From positions 80,006,428-80,070,427 of the forward strand of contig JBAIZL010000003.1 of assembly GCA_036971475.1 (NCBI GenBank): DNA of 64,000 nt, in the 5' to 3' direction. This stretch comes from Prosapia bicincta (lineage: Eukaryota > Arthropoda > Insecta > Hemiptera > Cercopidae). The position numbers and the translations under genes are program-made. How positions within the stretch are numbered: the first letter of the stretch is position 1; every line of letters starts with the position of its first letter. The notes beneath the pieces were generated by a model. It did not search any database. It was not told where the DNA came from and saw nothing but the letters and a program-made list of their open reading frames with translations. Shown one piece after another: positions 1-10,300 of this stretch.

Positions 1-840
1 ACAGTCATTTTTTCCGTTTTGGGTTAACATTCTGGTTGAACGTACAACTAATTCATATTGTTAAAGTACAATTTTGAAAATAAAATTAGAATACCATTTT
101 AAGGCTTGGAAATTAGTCACAAATTGAAAAAAATAGCTTAATAAAATGCATTAAAAATCTTAAGTAGTGCTCATTGAGCATTGCATTCAGTATATGTCCT
201 GGATGGTATATATATTTAGGAAAAGAGGTTTAAGGTACAAGAGATAACAAGGTCTGAGAAAGCAATCTTCAAATTTTCATTTTTACGAAAATAAATTGTA
301 AAATGTAAAAATAAGAATGATAAGAATATAATGTCTAGATATATATAGCCGCAAGTACTTAAAGAGTTTAGCTACCAGTAACCGTCTATAGTAACTGCAC
401 GTGCTCCTTAGTTTTCTTGTACACTCAACAATACTTTACATAGAATCAAACATATCTCAGAAATATAATTATTATTTAGACATGCAAGACAAACTTTGAA
501 TATGTTGCTTTTAGTTTCCTTGATCGACACGAAAATTCAATTTTGATTATTTATAACTAAAAAAACTTGGTAAACAGTGAGATAACGTTAAGGTTGCAAA
601 TTATATTGTGATTTAGCCATGCCGTGGCTCAATCTTACTAAAGTTTTATTTAAATGGATCCATAAAGTATGAAATTGTTACATTTTTATTTATATACAAT
701 AAGTTATATTGGGATATTATTTTGTATGTTAACAATGTTATTTTACAATTCTACAAAGAAACATCAGTCATCGAGATAACTTTGAAAGTTAGTTAGGAAC
801 TTCATCCCCTGTTACAGCGTTTTTTTCGTAAGTATAAGAC
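1..840. other. AT-rich DNA, nothing recognised
   Basis: AT-rich sequence with no long reading frame, no tandem repeat and no transposon signature that I can recognise on either strand. Confidence 0.6.
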
Positions 841-1330
841 CAGTCGTCAGTCAGTCAGAGAAGGAAGGGTTTGGTGGTCCTCGAGGCTATGCAGCGGATG
901 TAGGATGGGTATCTGCAAGGCAGGACGTTTTCTGGTGTAGGGTGAGGAGTGGGGTTGGGCAACGTGCGAGGGGGAGGGGGAAGAGAACGTTCTAAGTAGA
1001 AACGCTACTAGCTTGACTACATACTTTCGGCTGAGTTGATTCATTTATGGACGTCAAGAGGAAAAACTAGGGTACTACCCTGTTGTACCATTTCTTAAAG
1101 AAACTAAAAACACGTGCACTATAAAACACAAAAGATAACATAAAACCTAAATCAAAACATAACACTAGCAAATGTTTTTGGAAAGATCCACCACCGGCTA
1201 CTTTCACGACCGACTGAAGTGTTGCTCAGAGCTGTCGCCCTAACGCGCATGCGCACTGGCGCCTCTAGCCACTGCGCATCCAACATCCTGATTTTTCACA
1301 AAGTAATTTGACTGTACTTTTATTTCAAAC
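841..1330. promoter_or_regulatory. G-rich/CpG-containing patch with an NRF1/EWG-type palindrome
   Basis: The base composition differs from the AT-rich flanks. There is a G-rich run around 900-990 and a CpG-containing stretch around 1200-1290. Positions 1244-1255 read CGCGCATGCGCA, which matches the palindromic NRF1 (insect Erect wing) site consensus, and a half site TGCGCA lies at 1273-1278. Such sites are known from housekeeping promoters. No coding sequence is seen downstream on either strand, so the promoter reading is inference only. The patch could equally be an old repeat edge. Confidence 0.25.
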
Positions 1331-1535
1331 ACCTATTCTAGGAGGCGAGAGGTAGACGGCTGGGAGATGAAGTGCGAGTTGCAGAGGTGTTACGGAGGAT
1401 CGAGAAGGAATCATATTAGGAGTAAAAGGTAAAAGTAGAACCTATTCTAGGAGGCTAGAGGTATACGGCTTGGAGAGGAAGTCGAGTTGCAGAGGTGTTA
1501 CGAAGGATCGAGAGGGACTTTGGTCCAACTGAGTT
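1331..1535. repeat. 109-bp tandem duplication
   Basis: The segment starting ACCTATTCTAGGAGG at 1331 recurs at 1440, an offset of 109 bp. The second copy has small differences (a deletion in the GAAGTGCGAG part and several substitutions). Two copies only, so this is a local duplication and not a satellite. Confidence 0.8.
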
Positions 1536-2091
1536 TACTAGTTCCGTAAGGTGTGGATAATATGAACTTCCGGCACTTTCGAAGAGCTTTGCTGAGAGAA
1601 ATCCAACAAAAACAGCAAGCGATGGAGAGCTAAGGGAGTTGCTGGTGGTGACAGTTGATACGAGCCAGATGTATAATTCCTCGTCTATGTAGGAGTCATG
1701 TCTATAATATCGCCAAAGCGAAACTACACACATTAAAATCTTTTACGGACATTCTATTCATGTATTTATTAACACCGTCTCTATGTGACTTAAACGTAAA
1801 AGTAAAATATTAACTAATCCTCACTAGAGTGTAAAGTTAATGTGCAATTTTTTACAAAGCTAGCCGATTTCAAACAACGTTTACACTGTATAAAGGTTAA
1901 ACAGACACCTTATAATCCTAAGCCCGTTATACACCTTTTCTGAGCCCGTTTTCCTCTTGAAAATGTTTTAATTCCATATCGCCCTACTAACTTTGTTTCG
2001 CTCTTAACTTCACTTAAATTTTATTACCAAATAATATCTGAAAAGTTTCCTTCTTGTTTTAGTATAAGTACAACTGTTGTTTTCTTGTTCT
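1536..2091. other. AT-rich DNA, nothing recognised
   Basis: No tandem structure or coding remnant is recognised between the 109-bp duplication and the 148-bp array. Confidence 0.5.
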
Positions 2092-3287
2092 TATGGTCGC
2101 CATTTTTATTACATAGATGAAGAATCTGTCTCGCCGTATCGCATTAGACCTGGTTACGTTGTGGGGGCATTCTAACTTGTTTGCTCTATTGTTTGTTATT
2201 TTGCTTCAATGTAATCAGGCTCAAAGCTTTTATTGATTACATGGTCACAGTTTTTATTACAGAGATGAAGAATCTGTCTCGCCGTATCGCATTAGACCTG
2301 GTTACGTTGTGGAGGTTTTCTAACTTGTTTGCTCTATTGTTTGTTATTTTGCTTCAATGTAATCAGGCTCAAAGCTTTTATTGATTACATGGTCACAGTT
2401 TTTATTACAGAGATGAAGAATCTGTCTCGCCGTATCGCATTAGACCTGGTTACGTTGTGGGGGTTTTCTAACTTGTTTGCTCTATTGTTTGTTATTTTGC
2501 TTCAATGTAATCAGGCTCAAAGCTTTTATTGATTACATGGTCACAGTTTTTATTACATAGATGAAGAATCTGTCTCGCCGTATCGCATTAGACCTGGTTA
2601 CGTTGTGGGGGTTTTCTAACTTGTTTGCTCTATTGTTTGTTATTTTGCTTCAATGTAATCAGGCTCAAAGCTTTTATTGATTACATGGTCACAGTTTTTA
2701 TTACATAGATGAAGAATCTGTCTCGCCGTATCGCATTAGACCTGGTTACGTTGTGGGGGTTTTCTAACTTGTTTGCTCTATTGTTTGTTATTTTGCTTCA
2801 ATGTAATCAGGCTCAAAGCTTTTATTGATTACATGGTCACAGTTTTTATTACATAGATGAAGAATCTGTCTCGCCGTATCGCATTAGACCTGGTTACGTT
2901 GTGGGGGTTTTCTAACTTGTTTGCTCTATTGTTTGTTATTTTGCTTCAATGTAATCAGGCTCAAAGCTTTTATTGATTACATGGTCACAGTTTTTATTAC
3001 AGAGATGAAGAATCTGTCTCGCCGTATCGCATTAGACCTGGTTACGTTGTGGGGGCTTTCTAACTTGTTTGCTCTATTGTTTGTTATTTTGCTTCAATGT
3101 AATCAGGCTCAAAGCTTTTATTGATTACATGGTCACAGTTTTTATTACAGAGATGAAGAATCTGTCTCGCCGTATCGCATTAGACCTGGTTACGTTGTGG
3201 GGGTTTTCTAACTTGTTTGCTCTATTGTTTGTTGTTTTGCGTCATTGTAATCCAACTCAAAGTTCATATTGATCACATGGCCACAGT
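2092..3287. repeat. 148-bp satellite, 8 copies
   Basis: The block beginning GATGAAGAATCTGTCTCGCC recurs at 148-bp spacing (about 2118, 2266, 2414, 2562, 2710, 2858, 3006, 3154). Copies are almost identical. The first copy has a diverged left edge and the last is diverged after about 3230, as expected for array borders. Copies differ mainly at one position, ACATAGATG versus ACAGAGATG, which creates or removes a TAG. This alone explains why short 67-codon frames appear in some units and not others. These frames repeat with the unit and have no recognisable domain, so I treat them as repeat artefacts. Confidence 0.95.
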
Positions 3288-3454
3288 TTTGAATCTCATG
3301 GGGTATTGTAAACAATTTACAAGAATAAGTAAAACGTTTTGAAATATCTCCTTTCTGCCATTTTAAAATATCTAAAATAAAATTGCCAATTTAGTTGAAC
3401 ATTCTGATGGATTTTTGGTGATTTTTTTATAACTGTATTAGTTATGGTATTATT

Positions 3455-3458
<4 letters not shown>

Positions 3459-3487
<29 letters not shown>
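3459..3487. repeat. (AT)n microsatellite
   Basis: Uninterrupted AT dinucleotide run of about 28 bp. Confidence 0.95.
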
Positions 3488-3491
<4 letters not shown>

Positions 3492-3613
3492 GCCTAACAA
3501 GTAATTATTAAAATGCTTAATCTATAACAATGGAGGGGATGTCAAAAATATTAAAATTTTTGCTAATGGTCATCAAGATATACATAATTGAAACAATTCC
3601 AGAAACTTAGATT

Positions 3614-3870
3614 ATGGTAGAAGCCATTAAGATAAGGGTACTGAGAAATATAACGGGTAAAACCGTAGTAGATTGTGTACAGACTAAAGAAATAAGGAAG
3701 CTGTGTACTAAAGATGGTATAAATCAATACACTTCAAGAAGAGCACACAGGGTAGTGGAGCACTAGAAATCAGAATGATGAAAACTGTCACAGATAAGTC
3801 ACCGAATTTCTTCATCTTCTCATATCGAGAAGACCTTTCAACAGCCTTAATATTAAAGAGAAGGAGGCGA
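3614..3870 (+). pseudogene. C-terminal relic of a LINE reverse transcriptase ORF
   Basis: The frame from 3614 reads MVEAIKIRVLRNITGKTV and continues to a stop at 3764-3766. It then shifts to a frame containing RMMKTVTDKSP. This order (an E-x-x-x-(M/I)-(K/R)-V-L-R-x-I-x-GKT segment, then an RM...DKSP segment rich in basic residues) resembles the region downstream of the RT domain in RTE/CR1-type LINE proteins. Only this tail is present. The frame breaks and the absence of the RT core mark it as a short dead fragment. The clade call is from memory of family sequences, without alignment. Confidence 0.5.
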
Positions 3871-4042
3871 TACACTAATTTATTACCAAATAAATAAATA
3901 CATAAATAAAATAAATATAAATATATTAATTAATAAAATAATAACAGTAGTTTTTGTGTTGTACTATTTGAGGGCTTTTTTTACAAATTACATCTTATTT
4001 GATATAACTTGGCAAAAAAACCAACTACTTACTGATATTTTT

Positions 4043-4066
4043 CAGCAGACGAGTTTCGCATCAGGT
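4043..4066 (-). other. Hammerhead-like remnant, left inverted arm
   Basis: The minus strand reads CTGATG then CGAAACTCGTC. These are the CUGAUG and GAAAC...GUC boxes of a minimal type I hammerhead ribozyme, with the stem II segment missing between them. It matches the right-arm copy in inverted orientation. As written it cannot fold into an active ribozyme. Confidence 0.4.
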
Positions 4067-4510
4067 CAGTGAATTGTTCAATACTATGTTTATGTTTAAT
4101 GGTTTTTTAATGTTTTTTATGTGTTCCTTGTATCGTGTGGTAATGTTTCTAGAAACATGATACAAGAAACACATAAGAGACATAAAGAACAGAAAACCCA
4201 AATTAAATTTCGTTATACACATACAGAACAGCCCCCCACACAAATATAGACACTAATTAAAAAATCCTTCACTACATCAAAAGAGCATCAAGCTACAGTA
4301 AAGTACGAGATATACAAACACCACAAAACCATCCAAAACACAGTCTAATTGACAAAAGACACTCACATTTAAATACTATGTTTGAACACATAATTTCCAA
4401 CTACTCCATGAACAACAATGCACAAAAAACGCCAATGTACCACAGACTCACACCAATACAACACACTTGACCAACAGTCTTGTCCGTGACTCACAGCATT
4501 GAACAATGGA

Positions 4511-4532
4511 CTGATATAGTGCGAAACGCGTC
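4511..4532 (+). other. Hammerhead-like remnant, right inverted arm
   Basis: The plus strand reads CTGATATAGTGC followed by GAAACGCGTC. The second box is the typical minimal stem III and cleavage triplet seen in hammerheads of Penelope-like elements. The CUGAUGA box is damaged and stem II is only partly present, so activity is unlikely. It lies just 3' of the element's coding remnant in the sense orientation, where such ribozymes are known to sit. Confidence 0.45.
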
Positions 4533-4575
4533 TGCTGAAAAATATCAATAAGTAGGTTTTTGCCAAGTGATACCA

Positions 4576-5594
4576 AAAGTAGTAATTAATAAATGTAGAT
4601 TATAGCGTATGCACCAAAATAAACAGTACTGGAAGAGTAGTAAGATTTTATTTCTTTCAATTTTATTTTATTTACATACTTTTCTCTCCAGCACCATGTC
4701 AACAAAAACTAACATTAACAAAATTTGTCAACAAGAATATACGGAAACAATCAAAAGCCGGCACAGTTGACTAAAAAGAAAACTAGAGCCGATTCAGTTT
4801 CAGTATTCTTTATTTTGGCGCATACGGTTTTAAGTTACTTTTTGAAAACAAATACTCGGTAGTAGGGATTTAAACTTCAGTTTTACATTGTACATATATT
4901 TTAAGAACCAGCACTTTTTATCCATTTCTAAAATACCTGATTCAAGACCTCCAACCGACACATGTTTATGTAGTAATAATAACGCTATGCAAGTACCAAG
5001 TATTAAGAAATATATTTGTTTTTCTATTTACATTTTAAATCGTCTATTGTCGCATGGAAATACACATGACCCTATGTTAAACACTTTATTATCAGACTGA
5101 AATTTAAAATTATTGGCCTCAACCTTTTTTGCAATAACATGATATAATTCCATTTTTATTGTTTGTAAAAATAATGGAACCTAAAAGCAGCACCAAACAT
5201 ATGCCTTTTGAAATTCCACATCCGTTCAGCAAAAATAAATAATGTTTCAGCAAAGCCAACTCATTTCTTAGTCAAATAAAGTAGAATTCAACATAACCAA
5301 ACACAACTTGTTTAACTTGTTCGTCCAGTACTTTTAAAAATCACATTTAGCTGTGCGAGAAATGCGGGATTGGCTGGATACGTTGCGCATGCGTATAGAA
5401 GTGCTTTCAAGTCAATACTTGAGATGTACCCTTTGTCCTTACCCAAGAGATTTACACGTGGAGGTCTTGCTCTATGCTAATATATGGACCAAAGAAGGAA
5501 GTGTGAAAATTTTCTATAATACAAGTGTATAATAATTACGTATTTGCTGCTATCTTCCTTTCTTAAAACAATCAGTTTGTAGATAATGGATTTA
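4576..5594. other. AT-rich DNA with one NRF1/EWG-like site
   Basis: No coding or repeat signature is recognised. A single TGCGCATGCGT at 5384-5394 resembles an NRF1/EWG site. The 70-codon frame at 4888-5100 has no recognisable feature. Confidence 0.4.
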
Positions 5595-5620
5595 TTGAAT
5601 TACTTCTACTAGCTCACACT

Positions 5621-5694
<74 letters not shown>

Positions 5695-5845
5695 CGAATT
5701 TTCAATCGTTGATAAAATACGTTTTTATTCATTTAATAAGATTGAAATCCATTTTTTTTCTTAACCTATAGTGGATGACAATTGATGTTAAAACGGTTTT
5801 TTCAAATATTTATTCATCAATTCAAATTTATACAAGCTTTTGATC
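5595..5845 (-). repeat. 3' end of the tRNA-like dispersed repeat, AT-expanded
   Basis: Read on the minus strand this matches the 3' third of the dispersed repeat found at 36.3, 43.0 and 44.3 kb. It shows the shared order CATCAATTGTCAT, then AATAAAAACGTATTTTAT, CGATTGAAAAT, then AGAGTGTGAGCTA. The part upstream of about 5845 does not match, so this copy is 5'-truncated. An (AT)n run of about 72 bp (5622-5693) sits at the point where other copies have only a short ATATAT-type sequence. Confidence 0.7.
5622..5693. repeat. (AT)n microsatellite
   Basis: About 72 bp of uninterrupted AT repeat inside a truncated dispersed repeat. Confidence 0.95.
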
Positions 5846-5939
5846 AATGTAATATTGTATTATCAGGAGCTTGACACATAGAATATTTTTTAAAATAAAT
5901 ATTCAATAAGAAAGATGTCTTATTGTCTTGTATCTTAAA

Positions 5940-5943
<4 letters not shown>

Positions 5944-5987
<44 letters not shown>
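5944..5987. repeat. (AT)n microsatellite
   Basis: About 44 bp of AT dinucleotide repeat in AT-rich DNA. The following 5988-6394 holds no feature I recognise. Confidence 0.95.
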
Positions 5988-5988
<1 letters not shown>

Positions 5989-6394
5989 CATGTAATAATA
6001 TTATATTATATAAAATATTACAAAATGATAATATTATGTTTTATCTGAAGTATTTAATTCATTGTGTTAGGGCAAAATACATACGACGAAAAGACTAGTA
6101 TTTTAGTAAGAATTGCCTAAAATCTTCCAGCCATAAACGCACAAAAATAAATCTAAAGCTATGAAACCGAACATACTCCCTTGGATTCAAAAGACACCTA
6201 GAGATTCTTTGGCGTCGCCTAGATTTGGACCCGGGACCTTTAGATAAAGACAAAACATACTGCCAACGGATAATTACTCTAAGCCTCTTAGATCCGACTA
6301 CTTTTTGATATGAGCAGAAAGTCTGTATGTGCCAATAACCGGCAGGCGTACCACACTGGTGAAATGATTCCACACCTCGCTTTTTTATTTTTTT

Positions 6395-6787
6395 GAAGGC
6401 GGATTTTATTGAAAAATAAACTCCTAAGAAGTTAAGAACAAACTATAATGTGGGAAATAGCATCTACTGTATACACCACTGTCCCACTATCATGAAACCT
6501 GCACACATCGACGACCCACACACGACATAAATGAGTAGAACTAGTGACGACAAATCAACCCATGACAGCCGTTTCATTCAGTGACGGCGACAAATCAACC
6601 AATGACAACTATTTCACCCAGTGATTGCGACTCTTTGCTCAATCACAACAGAGGCAACTTTCGATCGATCAATTATCACTGGAACTGACATTTTTCATAT
6701 ATTGTCAATGGTAGACCTACCACCAGTGACAAACGAATATCAAGTGACAAGTCATCATGACAGGAAATATCGTCTATCCTTAGAGGG
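6395..6787 (-). mobile_element. piggyBac-like terminal fragment (noncoding)
   Basis: On the minus strand this aligns by eye with the left noncoding end of the piggyBac-like element at about 37,540-38,000. Shared blocks include GAAAGTTGCCTCTGTTGTGA, GTTCTACTCATTTA, CGTCGTGTGTGGGT and TTTGTTCTTA, in the same order. It is rich in TCACTG/CAGTGA motifs. Relative to the 37.5-kb copy it lacks an internal stretch. It carries only one end and no transposase, so it is a truncated copy rather than a complete MITE. The outer end near 6785 has GGG, consistent with the CCC/GGG ends of the family. Confidence 0.7.
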
Positions 6788-7396
6788 CACTTTAGTGTGA
6801 ACGCAGTAGTTATATTCCTCGAACAAACTCGAATAAACATTTTCACAAAAGAAGCAAAGCATGGAATATAGTTATTTCGTCCCATTTGGCTTGAAATAAG
6901 TTATAACATATGATTTCATAAAACAGCTGATTTTGTTATAGGCTGTCGTATAACAGCTGTAATAACCCATAGGTTATGTTACTCTATTTTAATAATTTAA
7001 TAACACGTAACTAAAGTAAAACCTTTCTTTGTTGAAGAAATTAGGAATTGATTCTAAAATTATTTTGTTATATTACTTGATTTAATAGTAATTGGATTTA
7101 ATACGACAATTTTAAATCATTATTTATGAAGTATTAGGTAGTTAAATAAGTGATTTAGAGATATGATAGTGGAAAACATCAAATTCAATGTAGTAATATT
7201 TTTTAATCCAATTGTTATAAATTACCCGCTAAGGAAATTATTTTTAAATTTACACAATTAGTGTGAGCATATTAAAATTGCACGGAAAAAGCTGCGACTA
7301 GTGTCACTAGCATTCTTATAAAACTATGAAAAGATTATTTTGTGTGCTTGATTAGGTTTTATCGGAGAAGTGATCTTAGATTGAATACAACTGGAC
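6788..7396. other. AT-rich DNA flanking the satellite
   Basis: No gene or repeat recognised. The repeated ACAGCTG motifs around 6925-6960 are local. Confidence 0.5.
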
Positions 7397-10300
7397 CGTA
7401 ATGTATGAAGGAACATCTATAAATAGGCGTGACAAATGTAAGGATATGGGCCTCCGTATTCCGCGATATAAAACGCGCCCTTATTATCCATTTATTCATT
7501 GCTTGCGCTAGATATGCACTCGGCAATGCATCGTAATGTATGAAGGAACATCTATAAATAGGCGTGACAAATGTAAGGATATGGGCCTCCGTATTCCGCG
7601 ATATAAAACGCGCCCTTATTATCCATTTATTCATTGCTTGCGCTAGATATGCACTCGGCAATGCATCGTAATGTATGAAGGAACATCTATAAATAGGCGT
7701 GACAAATGTAAGGATATGGGCCTCCGTATTCCGCGATATAAAACGCGCCCTTATTATCCATTTATTCATTGCTTGCGCTAGATATGCACTCGGCAATGCA
7801 TCGTAATGTATGAAGGAACATCTATAAATAGGCGTGAAAAATGTAAGGATATGGGCCTCCGTATTCCGCGATATAAAACGCGCCCTTATTATCCATTTAT
7901 TCATTGCTTGCGCTAGATATGCACTCGGCAATGCATCGTAATGTATGAAGGAACATCTATAAATAGGCGTGACAAATGTAAGGATATGGGCCTCCGTATT
8001 CCGCGATATAATACGCGCCCTTATTAACCATTTATTCATTGCTTGCGCTAGATATGCACTCGGTAATGCACCGTAATGTATGAAGGAACATCTATAAATA
8101 GGCGTGACAAATGTAAGGATATGGGCCTCCGTATTCCGCGATATAAAACGCGCCCTTATTATCCATTTATTCATTGCTTGCGCTAGATATGCACTCGGTA
8201 ATGCACCGTAATGTATGAAGGAACATCTATAAATAGGCGTGACAAATGTAAGGATATGGGCCTCCGTATTCCGCGATATAAAACGCGCCCTTATTATCCA
8301 TTTATTCATTGCTTGCACTAGATATGCACTCGGCAATGCATCGTAATGTATGAAGGAACATCTATAAATAGGCGTGACAAATGTAAGGATATGGGCCTCC
8401 GTATTCCGCGATATAAAACGCGCCCTTATTATCCATTTATTCATTGCTTGCGCTAGATATGCACTCGGCAATGCATCGTAATGTATGAAGGAACATCTAT
8501 AAATAGGCGTGACAAATGTAAGGATATGGGCCTCCGTATTCCGCGATATAATACGCGCCCTTATTAACCATTTATTCATTGCTTGCGCTAGATATGCACT
8601 CGGTAATGCACCGTAATGTATGAAGGAACATCTATAAATAGGCGTGACAAATGTAAGGATATGGGCCTCCGTATTCCGCGATATAAAACGCGCCCTTATT
8701 ATCCATTTATTCATTGCTTGCGCTAGATATGCACTCGGTAATGCACCGTAATGTATGAAGGAACATCTATAAATAGGCGTGACAAATGTAAGGATATGGG
8801 CCTCCGTATTCCGCGATATAAAACGCGCCCTTATTATCCATTTATTCATTGCTTGCACTAGATATGCACTCGGCAATGCATCGTAATGTATGAAGGAACA
8901 TCTATAAATAGGCGTGACAAATGTAAGGATATGGGCCTCCGTATTCCGCGATATAAAACGCGCCCTTATTATCCATTTATTCATTGCTTGCGCTAGATAT
9001 GCACTCGGCAATGCATCGTAATGTATGAAGGAACATCTATAAATAGGCGTGACAAATGTAAGGATATGGGCCTCCGTATTCCGCGATATAAAACGCGCCC
9101 TTATTATCCATTTATTCATTGCTTGCGCTAGATATGCACTCGGCAATGCATCGTAATGTATGAAGGAACATCTATAAATAGGCGTGACAAATGTAAGGAT
9201 ATGGGCCTCCGTATTCCGCGATATAAAACGCGCCCTTATTATCCATTTATTCATTGCTTGCGCTAGATATGCACTCGGTAATGCACCGTAATGTATGAAG
9301 GAACATCTATAAATAGGCGTGACAAATGTAAGGATATGGGCCTCCGTATTCCGCGATATAAAACGCGCCCTTATTATCCATTTATTCATTGCTTGCGCTA
9401 GATATGCACTCGGTAATGCACCGTAATGTATGAAGGAACATCTATAAATAGGCGTGACAAATGTAAGGATATGGGCCTCCGTATTCCGCGATATAAAACG
9501 CGCCCTTATTATCCATTTATTCATTGCTTGCGCTAGATATGCACTCGGTAATGCATCGTAATGTATGAAGGAACATCTATAAATAGGCGTGACAAATGTA
9601 AGGATATGGGCCACCGTATTCCGCGATATAAAACGCGCCCTTATTATCCATTTATTCATTGCTTGCGCTAGATATGCACTCGGTAATGCATCGTAATGTA
9701 TGAAGGAACATCTATAAATAGGCGTGACAAATGTAAGGATATGGGCCTCCGTATTCCGCGATATAAAACGCGCCCTTATTATCCATTTATTCATTGCTTG
9801 CGCTAGATATGCACTCGGCAATGCATCGTAATGTATGAAGGAACATCTATAAATAGGCGTGACAAAAGTAAGGATATGGGCCTCCGTATTCCGCGATATA
9901 AAACGCGCCCTTATTATCCATTTATTCATTGCTTGCGCTAGATATGCACTCGGCAATGCATCGTAATGTATGAAGGAACATCTATAAATAGGCGTGACAA
10001 ATGTAAGGATATGGGCCTCCGTATTCCGCGATATAAAACGCGCCCTTATTATCCATTTATTCATTGCTTGCGCTAGATATGCACTCGGCAATGCATCGTA
10101 ATGTATGAAGGAACATCTATAAATAGGCGTGACAAAAGTAAGGATATGGGCCTCCGTATTCCGCGATATAAAACGCGCCCTTATTATCCATTTATTCATT
10201 GCTTGCACTAGATATGCACTCGGTAATGCATCGTAATGTATGAAGGAACATCTATAAATAGGCGTGACAAATGTAAGGATATGGGCCTCCGTATTCCGCG

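Larger units (their letters stand above)
4001..4575 (+). mobile_element. Short Penelope-like element copy with inverted ends
   Basis: The ends form an inverted repeat of roughly 70-80 bp. The left arm (about 4001-4080) carries CTTGGCAAAAAAACC, and the right arm (about 4495-4575) contains its complement GTTTTTGCCAAG plus matching GCAGACG/CGTCTGC and GAACAAT/ATTGTTC blocks. Between them, plus-strand frames give YKKHIRDIKNRKPKLNFVIH, a short EIYKHHK segment and a tail LIDKRHSHLNTMFEHI. These resemble the C-terminal GIY-YIG endonuclease region and tail of Penelope-like proteins. The RT domain is absent, so this is a 5'-truncated copy. An inverted terminal piece on 5'-truncated copies is a known Penelope-like feature. 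Frameshifts and stops show it is not functional. Confidence 0.65.

Noticed and set aside
6210..6310. Second tRNA-like/SINE module (minus strand, GGTCCCGGGTCC)
   Set aside because: The B-box match is poor and no A box lies at the right spacing. It does not match the tRNA-like module of the dispersed repeat.
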